Made by a program: the position numbers and the translations under genes. DNA of 64,000 nucleotides from Solimicrobium sp040544425 (GTDB lineage: Bacteria; Pseudomonadota; Gammaproteobacteria; Burkholderiales; Burkholderiaceae_D). Positions 22,871-31,495 of this stretch are shown here, in pieces. Under the pieces are notes generated by a model. It searched no databases and was not told the origin of the DNA. It worked only from the letters and a program-made list of their open reading frames with translations. The first letter of the stretch is position 1. Each line of letters opens with the position of its first letter. The DNA is taken from positions 1 to 64,000 of the forward strand of contig JBEONO010000004.1 in assembly GCA_040544425.1 (NCBI GenBank), read 5' to 3'.

Positions 22871-25345
22871 ATGAAACTTCGCACCAGGCGTTTAACGATT
22901 GTTATGGCGGTTGCATCGGCAGTGATGTCAATGGCAGCTATCGGTCAGGAAGCTGCACCAGCTGCTGATCAGGCAGCCAGTCCGGAAGCGGTCAAGCTCA
23001 CCGGCGCGGCAGCTGCATCTGCGGCATCGAAGCAATCGGGAATTCAAACCGTTGTCGTGACGGCCCAAAAACGTAAGGAAGACGCCAGCAAGGTGCCAAT
23101 CAGTATCAGCGTGATCGGTGGCGATGAATTGGTAGCGCAGCATATTACCGATTACGCCGACATCACCCGCTCGATTCCGAATATTTCGTTTACCGGTGCC
23201 GGTGGTGGTGGTGATGCGGGCGACGGTCCTGGTCTGTCCAATATTCAGATTCGCGGTATCAGTTCATCAGCCGGTTCGGCAACGGTCGGGATTTATCTCG
23301 ATGATGTTTCCATGACTCAGGCCAATCAATACAGCATGGGTAGCCCCGAGCCGAAGTTTTTTGATATCGACCATGTCGAAGTCCTGCGTGGCCCACAAGG
23401 TACACTGTACGGAGCCAGCTCGATGGGTGGTACCCTGAAGTTCATTACCAATCAGCCCAACACCAAAGAAGAGTCGGTCGATTTTTATACGGAATTATCG
23501 CAAACCAAAGGTGCGAATACCCCCAACTACAGCGGCAATGTGGTGTTGAACAAACCCTTGATTCCGAATGAACTGGCGATCCGCATTGGTGTGCAGGCCG
23601 AACATCAGGGTGGTTATATCAATCAGGTTGACGCGAATGCCAACGAGATCGCCAAAGGGATCAACTGGCAGGACAACGGCGTGATCCGCCTCGGTTTCAA
23701 ATGGACTCCGACCAAGGACCTGACGATTTTGCCGAATATTATTCATCAAAAAGTGAAGACCGGTGATACCGATGTCTCCTACGGTCAGTTGCTCGTTGGT
23801 GGTAACCCGACCACACCACCGGTGCCGCTGCCTAATTACGAAACCAGCAAGACGACCCATGAAACCGGCTCAGATGAGTTGACCGTACCCAGCCTGACGA
23901 TTAACTACAGTACCGACATTGGTGACATCACCTCGGTGACGAGCTATTTCAAGCGCACCTTCACCCGGGTACAGGATGGCACGGTAACGAACAGTGCAAA
24001 CATCGCGCAGAACTCGATTGATAACGTGAACTTCCCTGACCTGGCGAATGCGGTGTCCTTGTTGCCATCAGCTGTCACGCTGGCCAATCAGGTCAAGCAG
24101 GTCTCGCAGGAACTTCGTCTGGCCTCCAAGCCGTACCAGGAAGGTGGATCACCGATCACCTGGCTGGTTGGTACCTATTTTGCGAACGGTCATACCAATA
24201 TTCATGAGAATGATTTTGTGTATGGAATCAATTCAACCTTTGCCAGTGCCGGACAGAGCCCTACTGCTTACCCTGGGGTCTGGAATACCAATAATGTCGC
24301 AGATGCCTCGCAGGTTTCTGAAGGCTTTCCTGGTGATAACACCTGGCATGGCGATTACGGATACCATGATTCCCAGCAATCAGTATTTGGTGAATCAACG
24401 TATTACTTCACGCCTGGTTTGCACGCCACGGTCGGAATGCGTTATCTCCGGGCCAAACAGGAATTCAACAGTTTCCAGGATCTGTTCTTTCAGAGCGATG
24501 CGCCAACCTATAACGCTGCCAGCGTGACGGGTTCGAAAGCAACGCCAAAGTTTGCAGTGGTCTGGGAAGTGTCACCAACCAATTCGGTTTTTGCAACAGC
24601 AGCGGAAGGTTTCCGACTGGGTGGCACCAATTCAGCACTGCCGTTGGGGCCGTGTCAGCTGACCCAGCCTAATCCCAGCAGTTTTTCATCCGACAGTCTG
24701 TGGAGCTATGAGGTCGGCGACAAAGCCCGTTTCCTGAATAATACCGTTACGCTGAACACGTCATTGTTCTACGTGAAGTGGAAAAATCTGCAGCAGCAGC
24801 TTGAGCTGGCCTGCAGCTTCTCGTATGACGTCAACGTCGGTAATGCAACATCGTACGGTGCCGAAGCTGAATTGAAAATCAAACCGATTCCAAGCCTCCT
24901 CCTTGATGTTGCTGGCGGCTACACCCATGCGACACTGGATGACAATTCGGGTGCCGATGCCGGTGTCTATGGTGCCACCAAAGGTGCCTGGATAGCTGGT
25001 GTGCCAAACTTCAACCTGGCAATTACTGGCACATACAGCTATGACATTACCGACGATTATTTTGGTTTTGTGCGTGCGGCTGCGCATTTTGTTGGTACCA
25101 GTTATGGCGGATTCAGCCTGCTGCCAAGTGGCTTGACGAACCCGGACTTCAACCGTCCGGCTTACCACACGATTGATCTGAGCACAGGCGTGAGCTACAA
25201 GGAATGGGAAGCCACGTTATTCGTCAAGAACGCAGCGAATAACAATATGGTGATTCAGAAACCAATTGAGCAGGCCAACTTTGGCGGTGAAGTTTACCGT
25301 ATCGCACCACGGCAGATCGGTGTGAGCCTGTCGGCCAAGTTCTAA
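22871..25345 (+). CDS. TonB-dependent outer-membrane receptor
   Basis: An 824-residue receptor from the ATG at 22871 (AGGAG 10 bases upstream). The signal peptide ends near AAIGQEAAPAA. The plug domain starts at TVVVTAQKRKEDASKVPISI and includes IQIRGISSSAGSATVGIYLD and VEVLRGPQGTLYGASSMGGT, all family hallmarks. The 22-strand barrel ends PRQIGVSLSAKF with the terminal Phe. There is no N-terminal signalling extension, so no FecI/FecR-type control. This branch of receptors is often used for organic compounds rather than siderophores. Its place behind a sigma-54 promoter and ahead of GABA/putrescine genes suggests uptake of a nitrogen compound; this is inference. Confidence 0.9.
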   Translation: MKLRTRRLTIVMAVASAVMSMAAIGQEAAPAADQAASPEAVKLTGAAAASAASKQSGIQTVVVTAQKRKEDASKVPISISVIGGDELVAQHITDYADITRSIPNISFTGAGGGGDAGDGPGLSNIQIRGISSSAGSATVGIYLDDVSMTQANQYSMGSPEPKFFDIDHVEVLRGPQGTLYGASSMGGTLKFITNQPNTKEESVDFYTELSQTKGANTPNYSGNVVLNKPLIPNELAIRIGVQAEHQGGYINQVDANANEIAKGINWQDNGVIRLGFKWTPTKDLTILPNIIHQKVKTGDTDVSYGQLLVGGNPTTPPVPLPNYETSKTTHETGSDELTVPSLTINYSTDIGDITSVTSYFKRTFTRVQDGTVTNSANIAQNSIDNVNFPDLANAVSLLPSAVTLANQVKQVSQELRLASKPYQEGGSPITWLVGTYFANGHTNIHENDFVYGINSTFASAGQSPTAYPGVWNTNNVADASQVSEGFPGDNTWHGDYGYHDSQQSVFGESTYYFTPGLHATVGMRYLRAKQEFNSFQDLFFQSDAPTYNAASVTGSKATPKFAVVWEVSPTNSVFATAAEGFRLGGTNSALPLGPCQLTQPNPSSFSSDSLWSYEVGDKARFLNNTVTLNTSLFYVKWKNLQQQLELACSFSYDVNVGNATSYGAEAELKIKPIPSLLLDVAGGYTHATLDDNSGADAGVYGATKGAWIAGVPNFNLAITGTYSYDITDDYFGFVRAAAHFVGTSYGGFSLLPSGLTNPDFNRPAYHTIDLSTGVSYKEWEATLFVKNAANNNMVIQKPIEQANFGGEVYRIAPRQIGVSLSAKF

Positions 25346-25365
25346 ACGCTCTGCATGTAACAACG

Positions 25366-25394
25366 GACCGGCTGTCAAATCATGACTGCCGGTC
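25366..25394 (+). terminator. Strong hairpin after the receptor gene
   Basis: A 12-bp stem with one mismatch, GACCGGCTGTCA (25366-25377) and TGACTGCCGGTC (25383-25394), loop AATCA, lies 21 bp past the receptor stop. It lacks a T-run (TGGGCAGC follows). It likely separates the receptor transcript from gabT, or stabilises the mRNA end. Confidence 0.5.
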
Positions 25395-25444
25395 TGGGCA
25401 GCAACACCGTCAAGTCGTATCAATTATTCAGGTTCACCTGAGTC

Positions 25445-25462
25445 TTGACCCAAAGAGGTCAA
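25445..25462. promoter_or_regulatory. Perfect palindrome upstream of gabT, candidate operator
   Basis: TTGACCCAAAGAGGTCAA is a perfect 6-bp inverted repeat (TTGACC / GGTCAA) with a 6-base spacer, 49 bp upstream of the gabT start. Its left half reads as a good -35 box (TTGACC), so a bound regulator would occlude a promoter. No -10 box at ideal spacing is obvious. Confidence 0.4.
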
Positions 25463-25510
25463 CGTATCAATAAAATCATTTATCACTCATCAGAAACAAC
25501 AGGATCAGCA

Positions 25511-26797
25511 ATGAACTCGAATCAAGAATGGAAATCCCGCAAAGATGCGGCAACGCCACGTGGTGTAGGCGTGATGTGTAATTTCTACGCCGAGCGCGCA
25601 GAAAATTCTGAAATATGGGACATCGAAGGTAAGCGGTATATCGACTTTTCCAGCGGTATTGCGGTCTTGAATACCGGTCACCGCCATCCGAAAATCGTCG
25701 CGGCGATCAAACAGCAGCTGGAGCATTTCACGCACACTGCCTACCAGGTGGTGCCATATTCCAGCTACGTGCAACTGGCGGAAAAAATCAATCAGCTCAC
25801 GCCTGGCAAACACGCCAAGAAGACCGCGTTTTTTACGACCGGTGTTGAAGCGGTGGAAAACGCGGTGAAAATCGCGCGCTCTGCAACCAAGCGTCCCGGC
25901 GTAGTGGCGTTTTCCGGTGCCTTTCATGGCCGTACCTCGATGGGCATGGCATTGACCGGTAAAGTCGAGCCGTACAAAATCGGTTTCGGTCCTTTCCCGG
26001 GCGAGATTTATCACGCACCGTTCCCGAGCGATCTGCATGGCATGTCAGTTGATGACGCGCTCAGCGCATTGAATACCTTGTTTAAAACTGATATCGAACC
26101 GGCCAAAGTTGCCGCGATCATCATCGAACCGATTCAGGGTGAGGGCGGATTTTGCGTCACGCCAGTCGCGTTCATGCAGGCCCTGCGTCTGTTATGCGAC
26201 CAGCACGGCATGTTGCTGATCGTCGATGAAATTCAGACCGGCTTTGCCCGTACCGGAAAATTATTCGCGATCGAACATTACGGTGTCATTCCCGACCTGA
26301 TCACGATTGCCAAAAGTCTGGCCGGCGGTATGCCGCTGTCAGGCGTGTGCGGCCGCGCAGAAATCATGGATGCGCCCAATCCCGGCGGACTGGGCGGCAC
26401 CTATGCCGGTAATGCCTTGGCGGTGGCGGCAGCACTGGCGGTGCTGGAAGTTATCGAAGAAGAGCAGCTGATTGACCGCGCCAACCTGTTGGGGCAGCGC
26501 TTGAGACAGCAATTGGAAATCACCATGCAGGATTCCAAGGTCAAGGCGCATGTCGCTGAAGTACGCGGTCTTGGTTCCATGGTCGGCATCGAATTCCACC
26601 ATCCCGTGACCGGCAAGCCGGATGCGGATTACACCAAAAAAGTCCAGGCCTATGCGCTGGAAAAAGGCTTGCTGCTGCTGACCTGCGGTGTGTATGGCAA
26701 TGTGATCCGCTTCCTGTTTCCTTTAACGATCCCGGATGCCGTGCTGGCCGAAGGATTGGCAATTCTGGATGCCGCGCTCAAGGCCAGTGCCAATTAA
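25511..26797 (+). CDS. gabT: 4-aminobutyrate aminotransferase
   Basis: A 428-residue class III PLP aminotransferase converting GABA and 2-oxoglutarate to succinate semialdehyde and glutamate. Motifs: DFSSGIAVLNTGHRHPKIV, FFTTGVEAVENAVKIAR, FSGAFHGRTSMGMALTGK, IIEPIQGEGGFCVTP, LLIVDEIQTGFARTGKLFA, and the PLP Lys in DLITIAKSLAGGMPLSG. I use the ATG at 25511 (AGGA upstream), which starts MNSNQEWKSRK; the frame is open earlier without support. It is followed 24 bp later by gabD. GabT and PuuE are close paralogues and cannot be told apart here. Confidence 0.93.
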   Translation: MNSNQEWKSRKDAATPRGVGVMCNFYAERAENSEIWDIEGKRYIDFSSGIAVLNTGHRHPKIVAAIKQQLEHFTHTAYQVVPYSSYVQLAEKINQLTPGKHAKKTAFFTTGVEAVENAVKIARSATKRPGVVAFSGAFHGRTSMGMALTGKVEPYKIGFGPFPGEIYHAPFPSDLHGMSVDDALSALNTLFKTDIEPAKVAAIIIEPIQGEGGFCVTPVAFMQALRLLCDQHGMLLIVDEIQTGFARTGKLFAIEHYGVIPDLITIAKSLAGGMPLSGVCGRAEIMDAPNPGGLGGTYAGNALAVAAALAVLEVIEEEQLIDRANLLGQRLRQQLEITMQDSKVKAHVAEVRGLGSMVGIEFHHPVTGKPDADYTKKVQAYALEKGLLLLTCGVYGNVIRFLFPLTIPDAVLAEGLAILDAALKASAN

Positions 26798-26821
26798 TCT
26801 TATTCAAGAATCGAGTCGATC

Positions 26822-28279
26822 ATGTTAGTTCTCAAGGACCCCAGCCTGCTAAAACAGCAGTGCTATATCAACGGCGACTGGTGCGATGCCGACAATGGTG
26901 AAACTGTGCCGGTCACCAATCCGGCAACCGGCGCAACACTGGGCACGATCCCGAATATGGGCGCAGCCGAAACGCGACGCGCCATTGAAGGTGCCAACAA
27001 GGCATTCAAGACCTGGCGCAAATTGCTCGCCAAGGAACGCTCCGCCGTGCTGCGCAAATGGCATGACCTGATGCTGGCCAACCAGGAAGATCTGGCGGCC
27101 ATCATGACCGCTGAACAGGGTAAATCACTGACCGAATCGCGCGGCGAGATCGCGTATGCGGCCTCATTTCTGGAATGGTTCGCCGAAGAAGGCAAACGCA
27201 TTTATGGCGAAACCATTCCGACTCCGACTGCTGGTCGCCGCATCATGGTTACCAAGGATCCAATCGGCGTGTGCGCAGCGATCACGCCGTGGAATTTCCC
27301 GGCGGCGATGATTACCCGCAAGGTCGGCCCGGCCATGGCGGCGGGCTGTCCAATGGTCTTGAAGCCCGCCACGCAAACCCCTTTCTCGGCACTGGCCCTG
27401 GCCGAACTGTCACATCGCGCCGGTGTGCCACCGGGTGTGTTCAGTGTGGTGACCGGCAAGGCGTCGGCGATTGGCGGCGAAATGACCGCGAATGAAATCG
27501 TGCGCAAGATTACCTTCACCGGTTCAACCCAGATTGGCCAGTTGTTGATGCGCCAGTCCGCGGATACCGTCAAAAAATTATCGCTCGAGCTGGGCGGCAA
27601 TGCGCCGTTTATCGTCTTTGATGATGCCGATCTGGACGCGGCAGTGGAAGGTGCGCTGGCCTCCAAATATCGCAACTCGGGCCAAACCTGCGTATGCGCC
27701 AATCGCCTGTATGTGCAGGATAAGGTATATGACGCGTTCATTGCCAAGCTCACTGTGGCAGTACAGAAATTACAGATCGGCGACGGCTCGCAGCCGGGCG
27801 TCAATCAAGGTCCGCTGATCGACATGAAGGCCGTTGAAAAGGTCGAAGAACATATTGCGGACGCGCTTGAAAAAGGTGCTAAGCTGGTGCTCGGTGGTAA
27901 ACGCCACGCGCTCGGACACAGTTTTTTTGAGCCAACTATCCTGTCAGGCGTCACGCAGGCAATGAAAGTGGCGCGCGAAGAAACCTTTGGTCCACTGGCA
28001 CCGATCTTCCGTTTCCATACCGATGAAGAAGTCATCGCCATGTCAAACGATACCGAATTCGGTCTGGCTTCTTATTTCTACAGCCGCGATATCGGCCGCA
28101 TTTTTAACGTCGCAGAGCAGCTCGAATACGGGATGGTTGGAATCAATACCGGCATTATCTCGAATGAAGTCGCCCCGTTCGGTGGCGTCAAACAATCGGG
28201 ACTGGGACGCGAAGGGTCCAAATACGGGATCGAAGACTATCTGACAGTCAAATATTGGTGTATCAGCGGTATGCAATAA
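26822..28279 (+). CDS. gabD: Succinate-semialdehyde dehydrogenase
   Basis: A 485-residue NAD(P)+-dependent aldehyde dehydrogenase that oxidises succinate semialdehyde to succinate, completing GABA breakdown. Motifs: ITPWNFPAAMITRKVGPAMA, KPATQTPFSALAL, FTGSTQIGQLLM, LELGGNAPFIVFDDADLD with the general-base Glu, NSGQTCVCANRLYV with the catalytic Cys, and the C-terminal PFGGVKQSGLGREGSKYGIE. Length and sequence pattern fit GabD rather than general ALDHs. It lies directly after gabT in the same operon. Confidence 0.94.
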   Translation: MLVLKDPSLLKQQCYINGDWCDADNGETVPVTNPATGATLGTIPNMGAAETRRAIEGANKAFKTWRKLLAKERSAVLRKWHDLMLANQEDLAAIMTAEQGKSLTESRGEIAYAASFLEWFAEEGKRIYGETIPTPTAGRRIMVTKDPIGVCAAITPWNFPAAMITRKVGPAMAAGCPMVLKPATQTPFSALALAELSHRAGVPPGVFSVVTGKASAIGGEMTANEIVRKITFTGSTQIGQLLMRQSADTVKKLSLELGGNAPFIVFDDADLDAAVEGALASKYRNSGQTCVCANRLYVQDKVYDAFIAKLTVAVQKLQIGDGSQPGVNQGPLIDMKAVEKVEEHIADALEKGAKLVLGGKRHALGHSFFEPTILSGVTQAMKVAREETFGPLAPIFRFHTDEEVIAMSNDTEFGLASYFYSRDIGRIFNVAEQLEYGMVGINTGIISNEVAPFGGVKQSGLGREGSKYGIEDYLTVKYWCISGMQ

Positions 28280-28312
28280 CTACATGGTTTAAAACAACAC
28301 AAGGGAGGCAAC

Positions 28313-28360
28313 ATGACAATCTTCAAATATTTCGAAAACTATAATCCCTCTGAGCCATAG
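28313..28360 (+). CDS. 15-codon ORF, possible leader peptide
   Basis: The strongest ribosome-binding site in this cluster (AGGGAGG, 5 bases before the ATG) precedes a 15-codon frame, MTIFKYFENYNPSEP, ending TAG at 28358. It lies between gabD and the glutamine-synthetase-like gene, followed 36 bases later by a 9-bp stem-loop. Either it is a leader peptide that senses translation or polyamines, or it is the remnant start of a lost gene. No homologue is recognised. Confidence 0.4.
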   Translation: MTIFKYFENYNPSEP

Positions 28361-28396
28361 GTGGACTATTGAGCCCCCTGCAACTAAGATGAATTG

Positions 28397-28421
28397 ACGC
28401 CTTGTGGTCTGTACAAGGCGT
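28397..28421 (+). promoter_or_regulatory. Leader stem-loop before the glutamine-synthetase-like gene
   Basis: A perfect 9-bp stem ACGCCTTGT (28397-28405) / ACAAGGCGT (28413-28421) with loop GGTCTGT, followed by eight A residues. With A, not T, after the stem it is not an intrinsic terminator on this strand. It sits 32 bp before the next start codon and could expose or hide the ribosome site or shield a processed 5' end. Confidence 0.45.
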
Positions 28422-28453
28422 AAAAAAAACCAAACGAAATAAGAGAGAACATC

Positions 28454-29824
28454 ATGTCATTACGCCAAAATTTTTCATACAACGATATGGATCAGTGGCT
28501 CAACGAAAAACGGGTCACTGAAATTGAGTGTCTGGTCCCTGACCTGACCGGTGTGGCACGGGGCAAAATCATGCCGCGTACCAAATTCACCGAAGATCGC
28601 GGCATGCGTCTGCCGGAAGCGATTCTGGGTATGACCGTCACCGGCAACTATCCAACCAACAATGCCGCTTACGAGCGCGCCATTTCAGCCACCGATCGCG
28701 ACATGATTCTGCGCGCTGATCCGAACACCATCACCATGGTGCCCTGGGCCGCCGATCCGACCGCGCAGGTGATTCACGATTGCCATTTTTCTGACGGCTC
28801 GCTGGTGGATTTTGCACCGCGCTCGGTATTGCGCCGCGTCTTGGGTCTGTATGCAGAAAAGGGCTGGTCACCGATCGTGGCGCCCGAGCTGGAATTTTAT
28901 CTGACTGCGCGCAACATCGATCCGGATCTGCCCCTGCGTCCACCGGTTGGCCGCAGCGGTCGCGCCGAAACCAGTCGCCAGATTTACAGTATCGACGCGG
29001 TCAACGAATTCGATCCGCTGTTCGAAGATATTTATGATTATTGCGATCTGATGAATCTCGACGTTGACACGCTGATCCACGAAATCGGCGCTGGTCAGAT
29101 GGAAATCAACTTCCTGCACGGCGAGCCGATGGGCCTGGCCGACAAGGTGTTTTTCTTTAAACGCACCTTGCGCGAAGCGGCGATGAAGCATGATATGTAC
29201 GCCACCTTCATGGCCAAGCCGATGACCGGCGAGCCAGGTTCGGCAATGCACATTCATCAAAGCGTGGTTGATTCCAAAACCGGGAAAAATATTTTCAGCG
29301 GTGAAGACGGCAATGCCTCCGAAGCCTTCATGCATTACATCGGTGGCCTGCAGCGTTACATGCCGTCGGCAATGGCGCTGGTGGCACCGTATGTGAATTC
29401 ATATCGTCGTATCGTGCGTCATACTGCTGCGCCGATCAATATTCAGTGGGGCAAAGACAACCGTACCGTCGGCTTCCGCGTGCCGGAATCGGGCCCGCAG
29501 GATCGTCGCGTCGAAAATCGCGTGGTCGGTGCCGACGCCAATCCGTATCTGGCGCTGGCCGTGACGCTGGCCTGCGGTTATCTGGGCATGATCGAACGTC
29601 TGGAGCCAACGCCGATGACTGTCGACAGTGCCTACGATCTCGACTACCAATTGCCGCAAAGTCTGTCAGAAGCGCTGGAAGGTCTGCGCAAGGAAACCCG
29701 TCTGCGCTATGCCCTGGGTGACCGTTTCATCGACGTGTATTCCGCGATCAAGGAACTGGAGTACGCCGAGTTCATGCAGGTGATCAGTCCGTGGGAGCGG
29801 GAACACTTGTTGTTGCACGTTTAA
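28454..29824 (+). CDS. Glutamine synthetase family protein, gamma-glutamylpolyamine synthetase-like
   Basis: A 456-residue type I glutamine-synthetase-fold ligase. The N-terminus (LNEKRVTEIECLVPDLTGVA) and length fit the PuuA/SpuI-like branch rather than GlnA (no adenylylation-site Tyr motif is seen). Catalytic segments: ELEFYLTARN, EIGAGQMEINFLHGEP, KPMTGEPGSAMHIHQS, NIQWGKDNRTVGFRVPESGP and RRVENRVVGADANPYLAL. It would glutamylate putrescine or another amine with ATP. Neighbours are gabT/gabD upstream and a putrescine aminotransferase downstream, so polyamine catabolism is the natural role. A puuB-like oxidase and puuD-like hydrolase, needed for the full glutamylated route, are not in this window. 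Confidence 0.88.
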   Translation: MSLRQNFSYNDMDQWLNEKRVTEIECLVPDLTGVARGKIMPRTKFTEDRGMRLPEAILGMTVTGNYPTNNAAYERAISATDRDMILRADPNTITMVPWAADPTAQVIHDCHFSDGSLVDFAPRSVLRRVLGLYAEKGWSPIVAPELEFYLTARNIDPDLPLRPPVGRSGRAETSRQIYSIDAVNEFDPLFEDIYDYCDLMNLDVDTLIHEIGAGQMEINFLHGEPMGLADKVFFFKRTLREAAMKHDMYATFMAKPMTGEPGSAMHIHQSVVDSKTGKNIFSGEDGNASEAFMHYIGGLQRYMPSAMALVAPYVNSYRRIVRHTAAPINIQWGKDNRTVGFRVPESGPQDRRVENRVVGADANPYLALAVTLACGYLGMIERLEPTPMTVDSAYDLDYQLPQSLSEALEGLRKETRLRYALGDRFIDVYSAIKELEYAEFMQVISPWEREHLLLHV

Positions 29825-29852
29825 AAACCAGGAAGGTGGGCGACCCTGGTTT

Positions 29853-29946
29853 GTCGTTCCCGCGGGTTTAGGCGGGAACCCAGCGGCGTTCGTTGCGAAC
29901 CAGAGCTGTACGACACTGGGTCCCCGCCTGAACCTGCGGGGACGAC
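29853..29946. repeat. 94-bp inverted-repeat element (REP/MITE-like)
   Basis: Two 31-bp arms in inverted orientation, 29853-29883 (starting GTCGTTCCCGCGGG) and 29916-29946 (ending GCGGGGACGAC), differ at only a few positions, with 32 bp between them. Each arm also folds on itself (TTCCCGC...GCGGGAA). Related copies occur at 38128, 63970 and, degenerate, at 42339. No ORF is inside, so any mobility would need a transposase elsewhere. Confidence 0.75.
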
Positions 29947-29985
29947 GGGGTCGCCTAGACGGGGTCGCCTAGACGGGGTCGCTTA
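29944..29985 (+). repeat. Three 14-bp tandem repeats
   Basis: GACGGGGTCGCCTA occurs at 29944-29957 and 29958-29971, and with one change (GACGGGGTCGCTTA) at 29972-29985. The array starts inside the right end of the inverted-repeat element and ends 36 bp before the aminotransferase start, so it lies in that gene's leader. It probably arose by slippage at the element's edge. Confidence 0.85.
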
Positions 29986-30021
29986 GGCAGGGACGAAAAG
30001 CAATACACAGAAAGGTTAATC

Positions 30022-31425
30022 ATGATTGCAGATACAAAAGTAAACACCCACGCGATCCAGGAAATGGATTCCGCGCATTACATTCACTCGTTTACCGACA
30101 CCAAGGGGCTGGCCAAAAAAGGCGCGCGCGTGATCGTTAAAGGCGAAGGCATTTACATCTGGGATTCCGAAGGCAAGCGCCTGCTGGATGGCATGTCGGG
30201 TTTGTGGTGCATGAACGTCGGTTACGGCCGCAAGTCGATTGCCGATGCCGCCTACGCGCAGATGCAGCAACTGCCTTACTACAACAGTTTTTTTCAGACC
30301 ACAAATATTCCGGCCGTCCAACTGGCCGCCAAGCTGGTTGAGATTTCACCGGCGCATTTCAATCATGTGTTTTTCACCGGCTCCGGATCGGAAGGCAACG
30401 ATACCAATCTGCGTCTGGTGCGGCGTTACTGGGATATTCTGGGTCAGACCGGGCGCAACGTCATCATCAGCCGGATCAATGCCTATCACGGCAGCACGAT
30501 TGCCGGTGCCTCACTGGGCGGCATGTCCGGCATGCATGATCAGCAGGGTGTGGTCACGATCCCGAATATCGTGCACATCGATCAGCCGTATTATGTGGAA
30601 CACGGCAAGGGCATGACCGAGGAAGAATTCGGACTGAAAGCGGCATCGTGGCTGGAAGACAAAATTCTCGAAGTCGGCGCAGATAAAGTGGCCGCATTCA
30701 TCGGTGAGCCGGTGCAGGGCGCAGGCGGCGTGATTATTCCACCGTCGACCTACTGGCCGGAGATTCAACGCATCTGCGACAAGTACGGCATCCTGCTGAT
30801 CGCCGATGAAGTGATCTGTGGATTTGGTCGTTTGGGACACTGGTTCGGCTCGGAATATTTTGGCATCAAGCCTGATCTGATGACGTTTGCCAAGGGTGTC
30901 AGTTCCGGGTATGTCCCGCTTGGTGGCGTAATGGTTGGCGACCGGGTTGCCAAAGTCCTGATCGAACAGGGTGGTGAATTCAATCACGGCTTTACCTATT
31001 CCGGTCATCCGACCGCCTGTGCTGCAGCGCTGGAAAATATTCGCATCATTCAGGAGGAAAAGCTGGTTGAAAAAGTCAATCAGGAAACTGGCCCGTATCT
31101 GAAGAAAAAATTCAGCGAGCTGAATGATCATCCGCTGGTCAGTATTGCCGAAACCTGCGGGTTCACGGCCGCTTTAAATCTGGTCAGGAAAAAAGGCGCG
31201 ACGCTGCATGACGCGGTGGCGTTTGATTCAAATCTGGAAGTGGGCATGATCTGCCGCGGGCATATGTTTGGCAACGGCATGATCATGCGTGCCGTCGGCG
31301 ACCGCATGATTATCGCGCCGCCGCTGGTGACTACGATCGCGCAGATTGATGAGATGGTTGCCTTGATCCGTACCTGTCTGGATGCCACGCTGGCAGATCT
31401 GAAACAGCAAGGCTTGATGGAATAA
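30022..31425 (+). CDS. Putrescine/polyamine aminotransferase (SpuC-like)
   Basis: A 467-residue class III PLP aminotransferase of the omega-amino-acid/putrescine-pyruvate group. Motifs: IWDSEGKRLLDGMSGLWCMN, YNSFFQTTNIPAVQLA, FFTGSGSEGNDTNLRLVRRY, INAYHGSTIAGASLGGM, FIGEPVQGAGGVIIPP, LLIADEVICGFGRLG, and the PLP Lys in MTFAKGVSSGYVPLGG. The DGMSGLWCMNVGYGR start is typical of Pseudomonas SpuC. It would turn putrescine into 4-aminobutanal, which a dehydrogenase converts to GABA for gabT/gabD upstream. It lies at the end of the cluster and is followed by an intrinsic terminator. Confidence 0.88.
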   Translation: MIADTKVNTHAIQEMDSAHYIHSFTDTKGLAKKGARVIVKGEGIYIWDSEGKRLLDGMSGLWCMNVGYGRKSIADAAYAQMQQLPYYNSFFQTTNIPAVQLAAKLVEISPAHFNHVFFTGSGSEGNDTNLRLVRRYWDILGQTGRNVIISRINAYHGSTIAGASLGGMSGMHDQQGVVTIPNIVHIDQPYYVEHGKGMTEEEFGLKAASWLEDKILEVGADKVAAFIGEPVQGAGGVIIPPSTYWPEIQRICDKYGILLIADEVICGFGRLGHWFGSEYFGIKPDLMTFAKGVSSGYVPLGGVMVGDRVAKVLIEQGGEFNHGFTYSGHPTACAAALENIRIIQEEKLVEKVNQETGPYLKKKFSELNDHPLVSIAETCGFTAALNLVRKKGATLHDAVAFDSNLEVGMICRGHMFGNGMIMRAVGDRMIIAPPLVTTIAQIDEMVALIRTCLDATLADLKQQGLME

Positions 31426-31450
31426 CAGGGTTGTTGGTACACCTCGATTG

Positions 31451-31486
31451 GCGCTTAAATACTGTCGTGTTTAAGCGCTTTTTTTT
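31451..31486 (+). terminator. Rho-independent terminator after the putrescine cluster
   Basis: A 9-bp perfect stem GCGCTTAAA (31451-31459) / TTTAAGCGC (31470-31478) with a 10-base loop is followed by eight T residues (31479-31486). A textbook intrinsic terminator, 25 bp past the aminotransferase stop. Confidence 0.92.
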
Positions 31487-31495
31487 CGAGTTCTG

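Noticed and set aside
28397..28429. Stem-loop with A-run read as an intrinsic terminator
   Set aside because: On the plus strand A rather than T follows the stem, and on the minus strand the T-run precedes it; it cannot be a standard terminator.
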